Source of the DNA: a virus
Strand: one strand, 5' to 3'
DNA length: 36,680 nt
IMG/VR virus record: IMGVR_UViG_3300010354_016967
Location: 1 to 36,680 of that record
Of this stretch, positions 1 through 7,542 are shown piece by piece. The position numbers and the translations under genes were made by a program. Under the pieces are notes generated by a model. The model had not been told where the DNA came from. It was given only the letters and a program-made list of their open reading frames with translations, and did no database searches. Positions within the stretch are counted from its first letter, which is position 1; every line of letters begins with the position of its first letter.

Positions 1-1
1 C

Positions 2-643
2 ACAGGAGAAGGTGGTCTAGGTAAAACGTATTCTGTTATCAAAGCGTTGAAGGCTGCTGGTCTTTCTGATGTAACCGAGCTTGCTGTCGATGAAGTAGTG
101 CCTTCTCGTAAGTGTTTCCGTGTTGTCAAGGGATTCTCTACTGCTAAAGGCCTCTATAAGATCCTATTTGAGAACAAGAACTCGATCATTGTCTTTGATG
201 ATTGTGACTCTGTTCTGAAGGATCCTGATGCTCTTAACCTGCTCAAAGGTGCTCTTGATTCGTATGACAAGCGGATCATTACATGGAACACTTCACTCAC
301 TGACGATGGTCTTCCTCGCGTTTTTGAGTTCAAAGGCGGTGTTGTCTTTGTGTCAAACATGCAAGCAGACAAAATCTCCCAGGCTATCCGCAGCCGCTCC
401 ATGAACGTTGACCTTAGCATGACTACCGATCAAAAGATCGAACGAATGGAAACAATCATGGCTACCGACGAGTTTATGCCTGGCGTTTCCTACAATGTAA
501 AAAATGATGCACTAAACGTCATCCGCGAGAACAAAACTATCGCTCGCGAAATCTCACTCCGCACCCTCATTAACGTCGCTAAGATTCGCAATACTAACTC
601 TCCTAACTGGAAAGCTCTCGCTAAATACATGCTCGTTAATTGA
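2..643 (+). CDS. AAA-family ATPase, 5'-truncated by the window edge
   Basis: The frame is open from base 2, so the start codon lies outside the window; 213 residues are visible. The visible part begins inside a Walker A loop (GEGGLGKT), followed by a Walker B strand (IIVFDDCD) and a probable arginine finger region (IRSRS). The spacing fits a P-loop ATPase of the AAA class, with a helical C-terminal part. The substrate is unknown. It is the only + strand gene here and runs tail to tail into the next gene with 14 bases between them. A TTG at 47 could be read as a start, but it lies after the Walker A motif, so it is not real. The family is fairly sure, the role is not. Confidence 0.8.
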   Translation, partial: TGEGGLGKTYSVIKALKAAGLSDVTELAVDEVVPSRKCFRVVKGFSTAKGLYKILFENKNSIIVFDDCDSVLKDPDALNLLKGALDSYDKRIITWNTSLTDDGLPRVFEFKGGVVFVSNMQADKISQAIRSRSMNVDLSMTTDQKIERMETIMATDEFMPGVSYNVKNDALNVIRENKTIAREISLRTLINVAKIRNTNSPNWKALAKYMLVN

Positions 644-657
644 GGTAAACGAGTTTA

Positions 658-1215
658 CTACTGATAACAATTAACAACCAGGTGAATCCTATCATCCCTT
701 GATGCGTTAACAGCTGTGTGCTTGGACGCTACATCATACAGGTAAACACATCCTTCTTTGTGCATCTTACCAACAATATCATTATTAATAAAGAAACAAG
801 CTTCATTAGTAATAATAGGAACATGCACCCTCACGGTACTGTCATCCTTATGGTACGTGAGACAACTCTTCGGTTTCATCCTCATTAACCGAGCTCTCCC
901 TATCTTGTTCCTCCCATGCTTCCACATGAAATGCTCAATACTTTTAATACACTCAATTAAATAAAGGTCTTTGAACGCATCCACATACGTGTCCCAACTA
1001 CTATCCTTGTCAAATACATTACCATCTTTAAATAAACTCCCAGACCCATACGTAATTCCCAACATATCATCCATGTTGGTATGCTTCCTCAAATTAATTT
1101 GATCCCTCTGATATACAGAATATAACTGCGTTACTTCTGCCTTCAACTTGGCTGCATCAAATATAATGTCCGTCTCCTGGACATAACGCGCGGATATTGG
1201 GATTACATTATTCAT
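658..1215 (-). CDS. AspH-type 2OG-Fe(II) dioxygenase (aspartyl/asparaginyl hydroxylase-like)
   Basis: This 185-residue protein resembles the catalytic domain of the aspartyl/asparaginyl beta-hydroxylase family, which uses 2-oxoglutarate and Fe(II). The expected facial triad is H122-x-D124 (YHKDDSTVRVHVPI) and H166 (SKHTAVNASRDDR). H131, N170 and R176 sit where the family places conserved residues, with R176 the likely 2-oxoglutarate contact. Only the core is present, as in bacterial and phage members. Its start overlaps the preceding gene's stop as ATGA, suggesting translational coupling. It could act on a protein side chain, but nothing in the sequence fixes the substrate. Confidence 0.68.
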   Translation of the reverse strand: MNNVIPISARYVQETDIIFDAAKLKAEVTQLYSVYQRDQINLRKHTNMDDMLGITYGSGSLFKDGNVFDKDSSWDTYVDAFKDLYLIECIKSIEHFMWKHGRNKIGRARLMRMKPKSCLTYHKDDSTVRVHVPIITNEACFFINNDIVGKMHKEGCVYLYDVASKHTAVNASRDDRIHLVVNCYQ

Positions 1216-1727
1216 TTAATTGGCCAGTGCTTGTTGTATCGTTCGAAGTAAAACATTAATTCCTCTTTCTCATCATCATAGTACTCTCCGACATAATCAC
1301 TCTTCTCTCTGCTATTAATATTTTCCATTAATGCCACGAGAGTAATGTCGTCTCTACTATATCCCAATTCATATAATACTTCCAACATCCATTTCCAATT
1401 GCCACCCCTAATAATTCCTGCCTCTACCAGGACAAGCTTCTTTGGCAATCTAATATACCACTCAAGATCATACTTCATCTTATTGATATAATACTCAGAA
1501 TCCTCATCCGGATACGTTACATCAATAGGAATTATTGGAATCATATCGCCTCCCTGAGACCATGCATGCGCTAAATGCATCGCCACAGTTGCTGAATAAT
1601 CTGGCGAAGCCATAATTATTGCGCAAGTATCCGGAGTTATTCCCGTAGTATCAACTATTGTGAGCAGCTTATTAATTAATTCTGCTTCTTTTTCTCTTGT
1701 AATAAACCTTAATGGTCGTCTGCTCAT
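1212..1727 (-). CDS. Hypothetical protein with phosphoribosyltransferase-like layout
   Basis: I do not recognise this 171-residue protein with confidence. Around residues 97-118 a hydrophobic strand (KKLVLVEAGIIRGGNWK) is followed by a glycine-rich turn and a helix, and another strand follows (ITLVALMEN). This recalls the PRPP loop region of type I phosphoribosyltransferases, but the acidic pair typical of that loop is missing. The C-terminus is rich in aromatic and acidic residues. The start has a good ribosome site (GGAGAG). It is coupled to the downstream oxygenase by a 4-base overlap. A degenerate or remote PRTase-like fold is only a guess. Confidence 0.55.
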   Translation of the reverse strand: MSRRPLRFITREKEAELINKLLTIVDTTGITPDTCAIIMASPDYSATVAMHLAHAWSQGGDMIPIIPIDVTYPDEDSEYYINKMKYDLEWYIRLPKKLVLVEAGIIRGGNWKWMLEVLYELGYSRDDITLVALMENINSREKSDYVGEYYDDEKEELMFYFERYNKHWPIK

Positions 1728-1748
1728 GCTCTCTCCTAGAATATATTG

Positions 1749-1778
1749 GTGTAGGAACTAATTAATTAATTCCCACAC
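1749..1778 (-). repeat. Imperfect inverted repeat between yhhQ and the next gene
   Basis: Two 15-base arms (1749-1763 and 1764-1778) pair at 13 of 15 positions around TAATTAATTA, with mismatches at 1753/1774 and 1758/1769. It lies just after the transporter stop and before the ribosome site of the next gene. There is no T-run after it, so it is not a classic terminator. It could be an RNA-processing or stability hairpin, or a protein-binding palindrome. Confidence 0.5.
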
Positions 1779-1793
1779 GCACTACACTCTACA

Positions 1794-2456
1794 TTATTTT
1801 AAATGCTTAGCATCCTCATTCGTAGGCGCCAACGATACCAATGGCGTCAACGCAAGAATAACTGCTAACTTGAACAACGTAGACCCTGATACAACCCTTG
1901 CAATTGCTGCATTAATGTCCATTGCATTACCACCAAGGATTAATGGCATCAGACTAAATGCAATAATTACAAAGAAGAATGCATCAACGGGCAAGCTCAC
2001 TAGATTGGAAATAAATGTCCTACCCCACGATGTCCAATCCCTATCCCACAACTTCTGATATACCCACGTATTCACCCACTGAGAAATCATCGTTGCAATC
2101 TCAGACCCAATCACAATCCCTAAACTCATACGGAATACTGCATCAAAATTAACACTAGGCCTGAACGATGGAGCAGGAATAAATGTCATCAGATACATGA
2201 ACGCTGCAATAACTAGATTAGCTAACACACCAATTAAAATAATTCTGGTGACAAACGCAGCTCCTGCTAGCTTGTGCAACATATCACGAACAACAAATAC
2301 TACAGCAAATAACAACGCTCCTGCTGGAGTAACAACAAACCCAAAATCGAGAAACTTCGCAGCAGCAAAGTCTGCTACAGTCATAGCTAAAATTAAAATA
2401 GACGACAATGCAGCAATCCATAACTGATTACGGCTGTCTAATACATTTGTACTCAT
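1794..2456 (-). CDS. yhhQ: Queuosine precursor (preQ0/preQ1) transporter, YhhQ/VUT family
   Basis: This 220-residue integral membrane protein has about six hydrophobic segments (roughly residues 13-30, 38-57, 68-92, 103-125, 150-175 and 193-212). The order of conserved patches matches the YhhQ (vitamin uptake-like) family: a DFAAAKFLDFGF patch near residue 28, GALLFAVVFVVRDMLHK near 46, and SEIATMISQWVNTWVYQKL followed by RTFISNLVSLPVDAFFF. In bacteria this family imports 7-deazaguanine precursors for queuosine. In phages it can feed 7-deazaguanine DNA modification. A QueC-like gene lies about 16 kb away in the same window. The family call is strong; use for DNA modification is inferred. Confidence 0.85.
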   Translation of the reverse strand: MSTNVLDSRNQLWIAALSSILILAMTVADFAAAKFLDFGFVVTPAGALLFAVVFVVRDMLHKLAGAAFVTRIILIGVLANLVIAAFMYLMTFIPAPSFRPSVNFDAVFRMSLGIVIGSEIATMISQWVNTWVYQKLWDRDWTSWGRTFISNLVSLPVDAFFFVIIAFSLMPLILGGNAMDINAAIARVVSGSTLFKLAVILALTPLVSLAPTNEDAKHLK

Positions 2457-2464
2457 CTACCCTC

Positions 2465-2695
2465 CTATTGTGGATAATTGTTTTGATCAAATAATTGGTT
2501 TACTTCATTTCCTGGAATATCAATTAATTCGGCATCCCTCCTTAAAATAATATTTTTGTACCCACCATTATCTCTACTCCAATAGATAGGTCCTTTGTAA
2601 TCTACATCTTCACCGAGGAATGGCACGATAGCTCCAATCCTCTCCCTATACCACATAAGAGGATCAGAGCAGCTCGTGATCTTCAACGCCTTCAT
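2465..2695 (-). CDS. Conserved small phage protein
   Basis: This 76-residue protein starts KALKITSCSDPLMWYRERIG and continues with alternating polar and hydrophobic strands, consistent with a small beta-barrel. I have a sense of similar small proteins in other large phages, but know of no function. Its start overlaps the preceding gene's stop by four bases. No signal peptide or membrane segment is visible. Confidence 0.6.
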   Translation of the reverse strand: MKALKITSCSDPLMWYRERIGAIVPFLGEDVDYKGPIYWSRDNGGYKNIILRRDAELIDIPGNEVNQLFDQNNYPQ

Positions 2696-3063
2696 TCGAT
2701 ATCCTCATACATCTTCTTTTCCATCTCGTGCAATAGCTTCCCAGCCTCATGATAATCATAATCGTAGATAGCCTTCTCAATTTGACGGAAATGAGGACGG
2801 AACTCTCCAAAGATGGCCTCAATCACCTGCCTCTTTGTCCTTTCCACACTATGATGAATAGAATCTTCATTAGAGATGAACGCATCAGCACCAATCCTTA
2901 CCTCAATACGATAACGCTTAGCAACGAATCCAGTCTCTGTGTAAGTATCACCAGCAACTGCCTTGGCATTGAATACACCCTCAAATAATGGATTCTTCTT
3001 GGACTGAACATACTTACGTTCACCAAGGTCAAGATACTTGATCGCCTTTACCACTTCACTCAT
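2692..3063 (-). CDS. Hypothetical protein
   Basis: 123 residues. The N-terminal half looks beta-rich (YRIEVRIGADAFISNED). The C-terminal half, from about residue 70, is predicted helical and charged (HFRQIEKAIYDYDYHEAGKL). I recognise no catalytic motif. It overlaps both neighbours by four bases, so it belongs to a run of coupled small genes from 3875 down to 2465, a layout typical of phage early accessory genes. Confidence 0.6.
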   Translation of the reverse strand: MSEVVKAIKYLDLGERKYVQSKKNPLFEGVFNAKAVAGDTYTETGFVAKRYRIEVRIGADAFISNEDSIHHSVERTKRQVIEAIFGEFRPHFRQIEKAIYDYDYHEAGKLLHEMEKKMYEDIE

Positions 3064-3275
3064 AATTTATTTCCCCATTGATCTGTCTCTGTAGCCCAAT
3101 GCACAACACACCAGTCATCAATACAGTTCTGCTCATTAATTAATTCATGCTTATTTGCTTCCGCCATCTTATGAATCCAATAAGCATAGTATGACTTCAG
3201 GATCTGCTCCTCACTCCATGTTTCCTGGACATGCTGTCCATGCTCACCAGGAAAGCATATTGTCCAATACTTCAT
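3060..3275 (-). CDS. Conserved small phage protein, tryptophan-rich
   Basis: 71 residues with six tryptophans. It begins KYWTICFPGEHGQHVQETWS and ends with a WCVVHWATETDQWG patch. The compact tryptophan-rich make-up suggests a soluble small domain. I believe relatives occur in other marine phages, but no function is known to me. It is coupled to its neighbours by a 4-base overlap downstream and a 1-base overlap upstream. Confidence 0.6.
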   Translation of the reverse strand: MKYWTICFPGEHGQHVQETWSEEQILKSYYAYWIHKMAEANKHELINEQNCIDDWCVVHWATETDQWGNKL

Positions 3276-3508
3276 TAGATGACCTTGCCTAGCACATAAT
3301 AGATTAAATCATCTAATGCTGCATCATAATCCTGGCCTAGACGTCGCAATTGCCAGATCTTTTCTAGCTTTTGACGCGCAGCATCACTTTCAACAAACTG
3401 AGTATTGTAGTCGTGACCACGCCGTTCAAGCTCATCAACCAATACATCTGTGTCAACCTCACGAAGAACTTCTTCGATGTCAACATCTACATCTGTGGTA
3501 ACGTACAT
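3275..3508 (-). CDS. Hypothetical acidic helical protein
   Basis: 77 residues, strongly acidic at the N-terminus (DVDVDIEEVLREVDTDVL) and then mostly helical. No motif is recognised. The start codon follows a GAGGGATGAT ribosome site closely, and the stop overlaps the next gene's start by one base. Confidence 0.58.
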   Translation of the reverse strand: MYVTTDVDVDIEEVLREVDTDVLVDELERRGHDYNTQFVESDAARQKLEKIWQLRRLGQDYDAALDDLIYYVLGKVI

Positions 3509-3509
3509 A

Positions 3510-3875
3510 TCATCCCTCTACTACAAATCGCTTCCAACCATCAGGAGTATGCATCCACAAATGATTGTCCTTACCAACAGTAAGCGTGACCTTATTGACA
3601 TTCTCATTCAGCGATGGCTGAAAGGTAATTGTATTGTATGGATTAGTCTGAGGAGGTGGAGGATCGTTGTCTCTCATAATCTGAAGAGTATGACTTGTCC
3701 CTCCAACAGGAGCTAGATGAGAAATGTCCTTCTTTGGTGCAGGGAGCGGTGCAGAAGGACTAACAGGTTCATTGATTACTTTATTAGCAACATACCCTGC
3801 AGCAACACCACCAGCGATCACACCACCAAGACCAAACCCTCTTAGAAACCTACGACGTCCATTCACTTTTTCCAT
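3510..3875 (-). CDS. Small exported protein with twin-arginine-like signal
   Basis: 121 residues. The N-terminus carries RRRFLRG (residues 7-13), followed by a glycine/alanine-rich hydrophobic stretch (residues 14-31). This matches a twin-arginine (Tat) signal or signal anchor. A proline-rich linker follows (SAPLPAPKK), then a small beta-rich domain ending WMHTPDGWKRF. Tat signals send folded proteins across the inner membrane, so the product probably acts in or on the envelope. Its start is fixed by a GGAG six bases upstream and overlaps the AbrB-like gene by 13 bases. No enzyme motif is visible. Confidence 0.62.
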   Translation of the reverse strand: MEKVNGRRRFLRGFGLGGVIAGGVAAGYVANKVINEPVSPSAPLPAPKKDISHLAPVGGTSHTLQIMRDNDPPPPQTNPYNTITFQPSLNENVNKVTLTVGKDNHLWMHTPDGWKRFVVEG

Positions 3876-4060
3876 AGTTTACTCCATAGTTGTTTATACC
3901 ACACGGGCTTCTTCCTCAAGGTTATCTGTCCCGTTACATCATCAATATCCCAAAGTAACACATCCCCTTCCTTCCAACCTAGCTGATCCAACAGGTCTTC
4001 AGGAATAGGTAGAATTAAATCGTCTCCATCTTGCTCAATATATGCAGTCCATTTATTCAT
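3863..4060 (-). CDS. AbrB/SpoVT-like DNA-binding domain protein
   Basis: 65 residues from the ATG at 4060, which overlaps the upstream stop as ATGA; an in-frame GTG at 4072 is less likely. The core DDLILPIPEDLLDQLGWKEGD matches the swapped-hairpin AbrB domain found in transition-state regulators and in MazE-type antitoxins. The tail is basic (KKPVWYKQLWSKLWKK). No toxin gene lies next to it; its neighbours are a DUF2061 membrane protein and a Tat-like exported protein. It may regulate transcription, but no operator can be assigned. Confidence 0.75.
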   Translation of the reverse strand: MNKWTAYIEQDGDDLILPIPEDLLDQLGWKEGDVLLWDIDDVTGQITLRKKPVWYKQLWSKLWKK

Positions 4061-4260
4061 TTTAAACCCCACTTAACTCTTAGCCACAAACGCTCATGCA
4101 CATAATAATCGATACTCAACAGAATATGCAACGCTGTCGCGAACCCAGTAGCCTGTCCAAGGTTACCGGTAAACAGATATGTCCACAATATGGTAAACAG
4201 CCAAGCTGTTATCCTATATGAGACCATTCGTACAAGAGTACGAGTTCTCGTCTCTATCAT
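4057..4260 (-). CDS. DUF2061 small membrane protein
   Basis: 67 residues with two hydrophobic segments (about residues 15-32 and 36-50). The ending DYYVHERLWLRVKWG is typical of the DUF2061 family (YYxHERxW). That family is widespread in bacteria and phages and uncharacterised, apart from its inner-membrane prediction. Its start overlaps the AAA ATPase stop as ATGA, so it is translationally coupled to that gene. Confidence 0.78.
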   Translation of the reverse strand: MIETRTRTLVRMVSYRITAWLFTILWTYLFTGNLGQATGFATALHILLSIDYYVHERLWLRVKWGLK

Positions 4261-5402
4261 ACAAATCCCATCTTGCGTGTAGGCTTCCTCATTGATTGAC
4301 TCTGCTTGTTGAAAATCTCAGCAAGAGAATAATGCCCACTCTCCTTCTTATCATACTCAACATGCAACCGCTTGGCCAGTGCATCTGCTTGCTTGGTATC
4401 CAGCATGTTAAAGTAAACAATATCAAAGCAACGTCCAGGACGCAGTAGAGCAGGGTCAACATCTTGGATGGATGGTAGGTTAGTAGAGAAGATCAGCTTT
4501 TTGTTCTTTGTAGTAACAAGACCATCACCAACGTTCAAGAACTTATGCATCACATCATTCCCATCGCGACGTGCACCAAGGAATGTATCAGCATCCTCAA
4601 TCACAAACACATTCGTATCGCCCTCAATAAACTGAGCGAACACAAAGTCCTTAGCAAGGATAGAGGGATCATATGTCACAACAGCACTCTGCTTTGTATG
4701 TTGCAGTAAGCCACGAATAAACGTAGTCTTACCTGTTCCAGGTGGACCAATCAGTAACAGGATAGATGCATCACTACGGGTGTAACGATCATAGTACTCA
4801 CCAAGAGTCTCACCTTCAAGCCACGGATACATTTCTTCGTATGGTAGACGATCATTACGGAGAGGAACTTCAATCGAAGCACCGTCGCTGTTGTAGATCC
4901 ATTCAATCACATTGTCTACAACTTCAAACCGTTGCTTAATCTTTTTAGACCACTGATCAACAAACACAGGATCACCATGCATGTTAAGCTCAACAGTAGA
5001 AGCATGGATCTCATAACTCATGTACGATAGGTACTCATCATCTATGATAAGACCACGACGATCAGTAAACTTATGTACTCGGCAACGTTCAACCTCATCA
5101 ACAATCTCCATCCAACTAGGTCTAGTCGCAAGAACAACTAGCTTTTCATGTTCTGATGGAAGCTTAAGCTCGTTACGTTCTGATTGAATGTTACAAGTAA
5201 CATAATCATATACATCTGATGCGCCAATAAAAATATCATTACTCATAAAATTCCTGTTTATGTCTGTAGAGTGATACGTCCACCCCTTAGTCAATCTTTC
5301 ACGATGTACAACTTTACCCCTTCTCCGGGCTACTCGAGACTTTCTTACAGCTCGAGCTGAGTGACGCATTTCACTCAACAACCTATAGAGTTCTAAATCC
5401 AT
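4257..5402 (-). CDS. Bcs1-like AAA ATPase
   Basis: 381 residues. The N-terminal 200 residues are a separate, partly beta domain with a very basic start (about residues 18-32). The C-terminal part is a classic AAA module: Walker A GPPGTGKT (219-226), Walker B VFVIEDAD (265-272), sensor 1 FSTNLP around N308, and arginine residues in LLRPGR (319-324). The arrangement, with a substrate-specific N-domain before one AAA module, is that of the Bcs1 family, whose members translocate or remodel folded proteins. There is no membrane segment, unlike mitochondrial Bcs1. Downstream genes are membrane or exported proteins, which may hint at its partner. Confidence 0.8.
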   Translation of the reverse strand: MDLELYRLLSEMRHSARAVRKSRVARRRGKVVHRERLTKGWTYHSTDINRNFMSNDIFIGASDVYDYVTCNIQSERNELKLPSEHEKLVVLATRPSWMEIVDEVERCRVHKFTDRRGLIIDDEYLSYMSYEIHASTVELNMHGDPVFVDQWSKKIKQRFEVVDNVIEWIYNSDGASIEVPLRNDRLPYEEMYPWLEGETLGEYYDRYTRSDASILLLIGPPGTGKTTFIRGLLQHTKQSAVVTYDPSILAKDFVFAQFIEGDTNVFVIEDADTFLGARRDGNDVMHKFLNVGDGLVTTKNKKLIFSTNLPSIQDVDPALLRPGRCFDIVYFNMLDTKQADALAKRLHVEYDKKESGHYSLAEIFNKQSQSMRKPTRKMGFV

Positions 5403-5614
5403 CAGAAGGGTGCTTCCTCATATTCAATTGGCACAGGAGTAAGCTGCTTACGAGTCTTAAAATCCCAGTGCGGGAAAGGCCAACCTTCCTCTACATGACG
5501 AACCCACACAATATGTTCATTGTAGCTGTCAATGAAGACTTTATGGCCATTGTCTGTCATAGCTTCTTGACCGCAGTAAAGATGTTCTTTCTTACCGAAC
5601 TTTTTCTTCAACAT
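5402..5614 (-). CDS. Hypothetical protein
   Basis: 70 residues, basic at the start (KKKFGKKEH) and acidic at the end (YEEAPF), with a central beta-like stretch (HKVFIDSYNEHIVWVRHVEE). It looks like a small SH3-like barrel, but I do not recognise it. It overlaps the carbamoyltransferase gene by 23 bases upstream and the AAA gene by one base downstream. Confidence 0.55.
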   Translation of the reverse strand: MLKKKFGKKEHLYCGQEAMTDNGHKVFIDSYNEHIVWVRHVEEGWPFPHWDFKTRKQLTPVPIEYEEAPF

Positions 5615-6539
5615 ACATTACTCCATTGTGTAATTTTACATGCTTATGTGTGTGCTGCAGTATAGCTCCGTACGCACTTCCAGCGTCACCGGGGTGACTG
5701 GGAACATACAACTGAGAGTCTTTGAATTTACTAGTAATCTTGTCACACAATAGCGTATTATATGCAACTCCACCTGAGAAGACAATGTTTGTTTCTGGTC
5801 TATCTTTAATATATTTTGATATTAATTGTATGATATATGATTCAACAACGTTTTGGACTGTTGACGCAATCCATTTCTGTGCTGTTGGATCTGTCACAAT
5901 TTCTTTGGGATATCTGTGTAGATTCTTATTACATTTAAAGTAAACACTATAATCGCTCGAGTGACTCATTTCAATTGTGTCCAACACTTCATCATAATCA
6001 TAGAAGCGAGATTGCTTACTGAGCATCATTAGCTTGTTTTCATCTTTATTAGGTTGCAGTCCTATGAGTGCTGTGTGGTAACTATAGAACAGACCGAGCG
6101 AGTGAGGATATTTGAGTGTGTATATTGGTTTTGTATTGAGCTTTCCTGTGTATGCTCGATACACAGCAAGGGATTCAAGTTCGCCTATTGCATCAGCCAC
6201 AATAACTAACGCGTCTTGGAAAGGTGAGGTGTAGAAAGCAGCGGCTGCATGAGATAAATGATGATTACCTACAATTGGTTTTACAGGAAAAAACATCTTT
6301 CGTGGTATCAACCTTGACCAGTCTCCAATTTTAATTTTTCGCCAAGCATCCCTCCACTTATTCTCATGAACATAGATTCTATCCGGCATACCATATGTGT
6401 CACGAAGCGTAGCTAGGTCACCACTTGTGATGTCTTTGGAATAAAAACGCTTTGCATGCACAACGCCGTATCTACGATCATCGTTAAGTATAACGGCGGC
6501 AGCATCATGATGTCCATAACTAAGTCCCCAACAAATCAT
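5592..6539 (-). CDS. Carbamoyltransferase (NodU/TobZ family), N-terminal domain only
   Basis: 315 residues matching the N-terminal Kae1-like (ASKHA fold) domain of NodU/CmcH/TobZ carbamoyltransferases: an HHDAAA patch at 10-15, NHHLSHAAAAF with H93, H94 and H97, D116 in VIVADAIGE, and FSGGVAYN near residue 255 in the nucleotide-binding C-lobe. In TobZ this domain transfers carbamoyl from carbamoyl-adenylate to a sugar hydroxyl, while a second C-terminal domain makes the adenylate. Full-length members are about 550 residues; the second domain is absent here and is not encoded next door. A GAGG ribosome site precedes the start. The acceptor could be a nucleotide, a glycan or a small molecule. 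Confidence 0.78.
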   Translation of the reverse strand: MICWGLSYGHHDAAAVILNDDRRYGVVHAKRFYSKDITSGDLATLRDTYGMPDRIYVHENKWRDAWRKIKIGDWSRLIPRKMFFPVKPIVGNHHLSHAAAAFYTSPFQDALVIVADAIGELESLAVYRAYTGKLNTKPIYTLKYPHSLGLFYSYHTALIGLQPNKDENKLMMLSKQSRFYDYDEVLDTIEMSHSSDYSVYFKCNKNLHRYPKEIVTDPTAQKWIASTVQNVVESYIIQLISKYIKDRPETNIVFSGGVAYNTLLCDKITSKFKDSQLYVPSHPGDAGSAYGAILQHTHKHVKLHNGVMYVEEKVR

Positions 6540-6547
6540 AATAACCT

Positions 6548-7285
6548 CTATACGTTGGTAAATTCAGGATGTTTTTGTATTAATTTTTGAGCCCACATTG
6601 CGTGGCCGGCCGAGCTGGGATGGGTATCAAATCTAGGGTTAATAGTATACACGAGAGGGTTTTTCATTGTAGCTTCTTGGAATGTTGATTCTTGACTCCA
6701 TACATTGAAAACTTCTTCATACTCCTCCATTAATGCTTCCTGAATAAGACTACTATTTTTCACCTCTGTGTTTAACATTTTAATGGACGGAAAGCGAGCC
6801 TTTATATGGATAATATTACCCTTGTGAATAATTTTAACGTTATGCGCTTTGCAAAAGCTGTGCAGATAGTTAAATGCATGTATCAGTTTATAATAGCCAT
6901 AAGAAGGATCCCACAAATGTTTAGACATAAATTCAGAGCGATTTCTGTCTTCTTGATTCATATCCCCATGAACATGATGAGTCAAATTCATGAAGCCAGA
7001 CATGATACGTCCTATATGTCTATTGAAATACTCAAATCGCTCTGTAGAAGTCCAACCAACAATAACAAGTATTTCTTCTGGTTTATATGATTTAGACTCA
7101 AGAGCTTTAATTATACCCGAGACCGTTGCTGCTGCAATAAATTCATTAGACATCCCTGCACCAGAGACGTCTATGAGTTCAGCGCGCATATGATCAGCAA
7201 GAATTTTTGCATACCGGTGATTTCTATTACGTAGATTGAAACCATAAGCAAAAGAACACCCGCCTGACACTAAACATCTATACAT
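6548..7285 (-). CDS. SGNH/GDSL-like hydrolase
   Basis: 245 residues. Block I appears at the N-terminus as VSGGCSFAYGF (serine 11 in a G-C-S context instead of G-D-S). The C-terminal block is DTHPSSAGHAMWAQ, with the D-x-x-H pair of the SGNH family. Between them lies a VIVGWTSTERFEYF patch, typical of phage members. SGNH enzymes are esterases or acyl-hydrolases acting on sugars and lipids. It is directly upstream of the carbamoyltransferase (8-base gap), so the two may act on the same modified group. The family call is good, the substrate unknown. Confidence 0.7.
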   Translation of the reverse strand: MYRCLVSGGCSFAYGFNLRNRNHRYAKILADHMRAELIDVSGAGMSNEFIAAATVSGIIKALESKSYKPEEILVIVGWTSTERFEYFNRHIGRIMSGFMNLTHHVHGDMNQEDRNRSEFMSKHLWDPSYGYYKLIHAFNYLHSFCKAHNVKIIHKGNIIHIKARFPSIKMLNTEVKNSSLIQEALMEEYEEVFNVWSQESTFQEATMKNPLVYTINPRFDTHPSSAGHAMWAQKLIQKHPEFTNV

Positions 7286-7362
7286 AATTTAATAAATGAA
7301 TTTTGTTTGCTTCTTCATCTTACGACGAAGCCACCATGTTTGTATTTTGTATATAAGAAGTC

Positions 7363-7542
7363 TCATTTCCAGGTAATTGGTGCGGAGAATGATGTAAATT
7401 CGTTTTGTACGATATATCTATATGCTTCTTCTTCTGCTGCTCGAAGACCAGTAGCCTCAAGAACTATCTTCTCACCATTTGATAAGATAGCAACATAGTG
7501 CTTCAAACCATAATCATATTCAACCGTACTTAGCTCTGGCAT
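7363..7542 (-). CDS. Hypothetical small protein
   Basis: 59 residues from the ATG at 7542, chosen because a GGAGGG ribosome site sits seven to eight bases upstream; an in-frame TTG at 7560 has none. Sequence pattern: a beta hairpin (HYVAILSNGEKIVLEATG) followed by a helix (AAEEEAYRYIVQ). No family recognised. The 77-base gap below it (7286-7362) holds only short, unconvincing stem-loops and no clear promoter. Confidence 0.55.
   Translation of the reverse strand: MPELSTVEYDYGLKHYVAILSNGEKIVLEATGLRAAEEEAYRYIVQNEFTSFSAPITWK

Noticed and set aside
645-658. GTAAAC-GA-GTTTAC inverted repeat between convergent genes
   Set aside because: Too short a stem and no T-run in either direction, so I do not call it a terminator.
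1005-1035. TTGACA on the - strand inside the AspH-like gene
   Set aside because: A perfect -35, but no acceptable -10 at 16-18 bases and no gene start downstream at a useful distance.
1730-1750. TATATT as a -10 upstream of the gene at 1212-1727
   Set aside because: No -35 at the right distance, and the start site would fall in the ribosome binding site.
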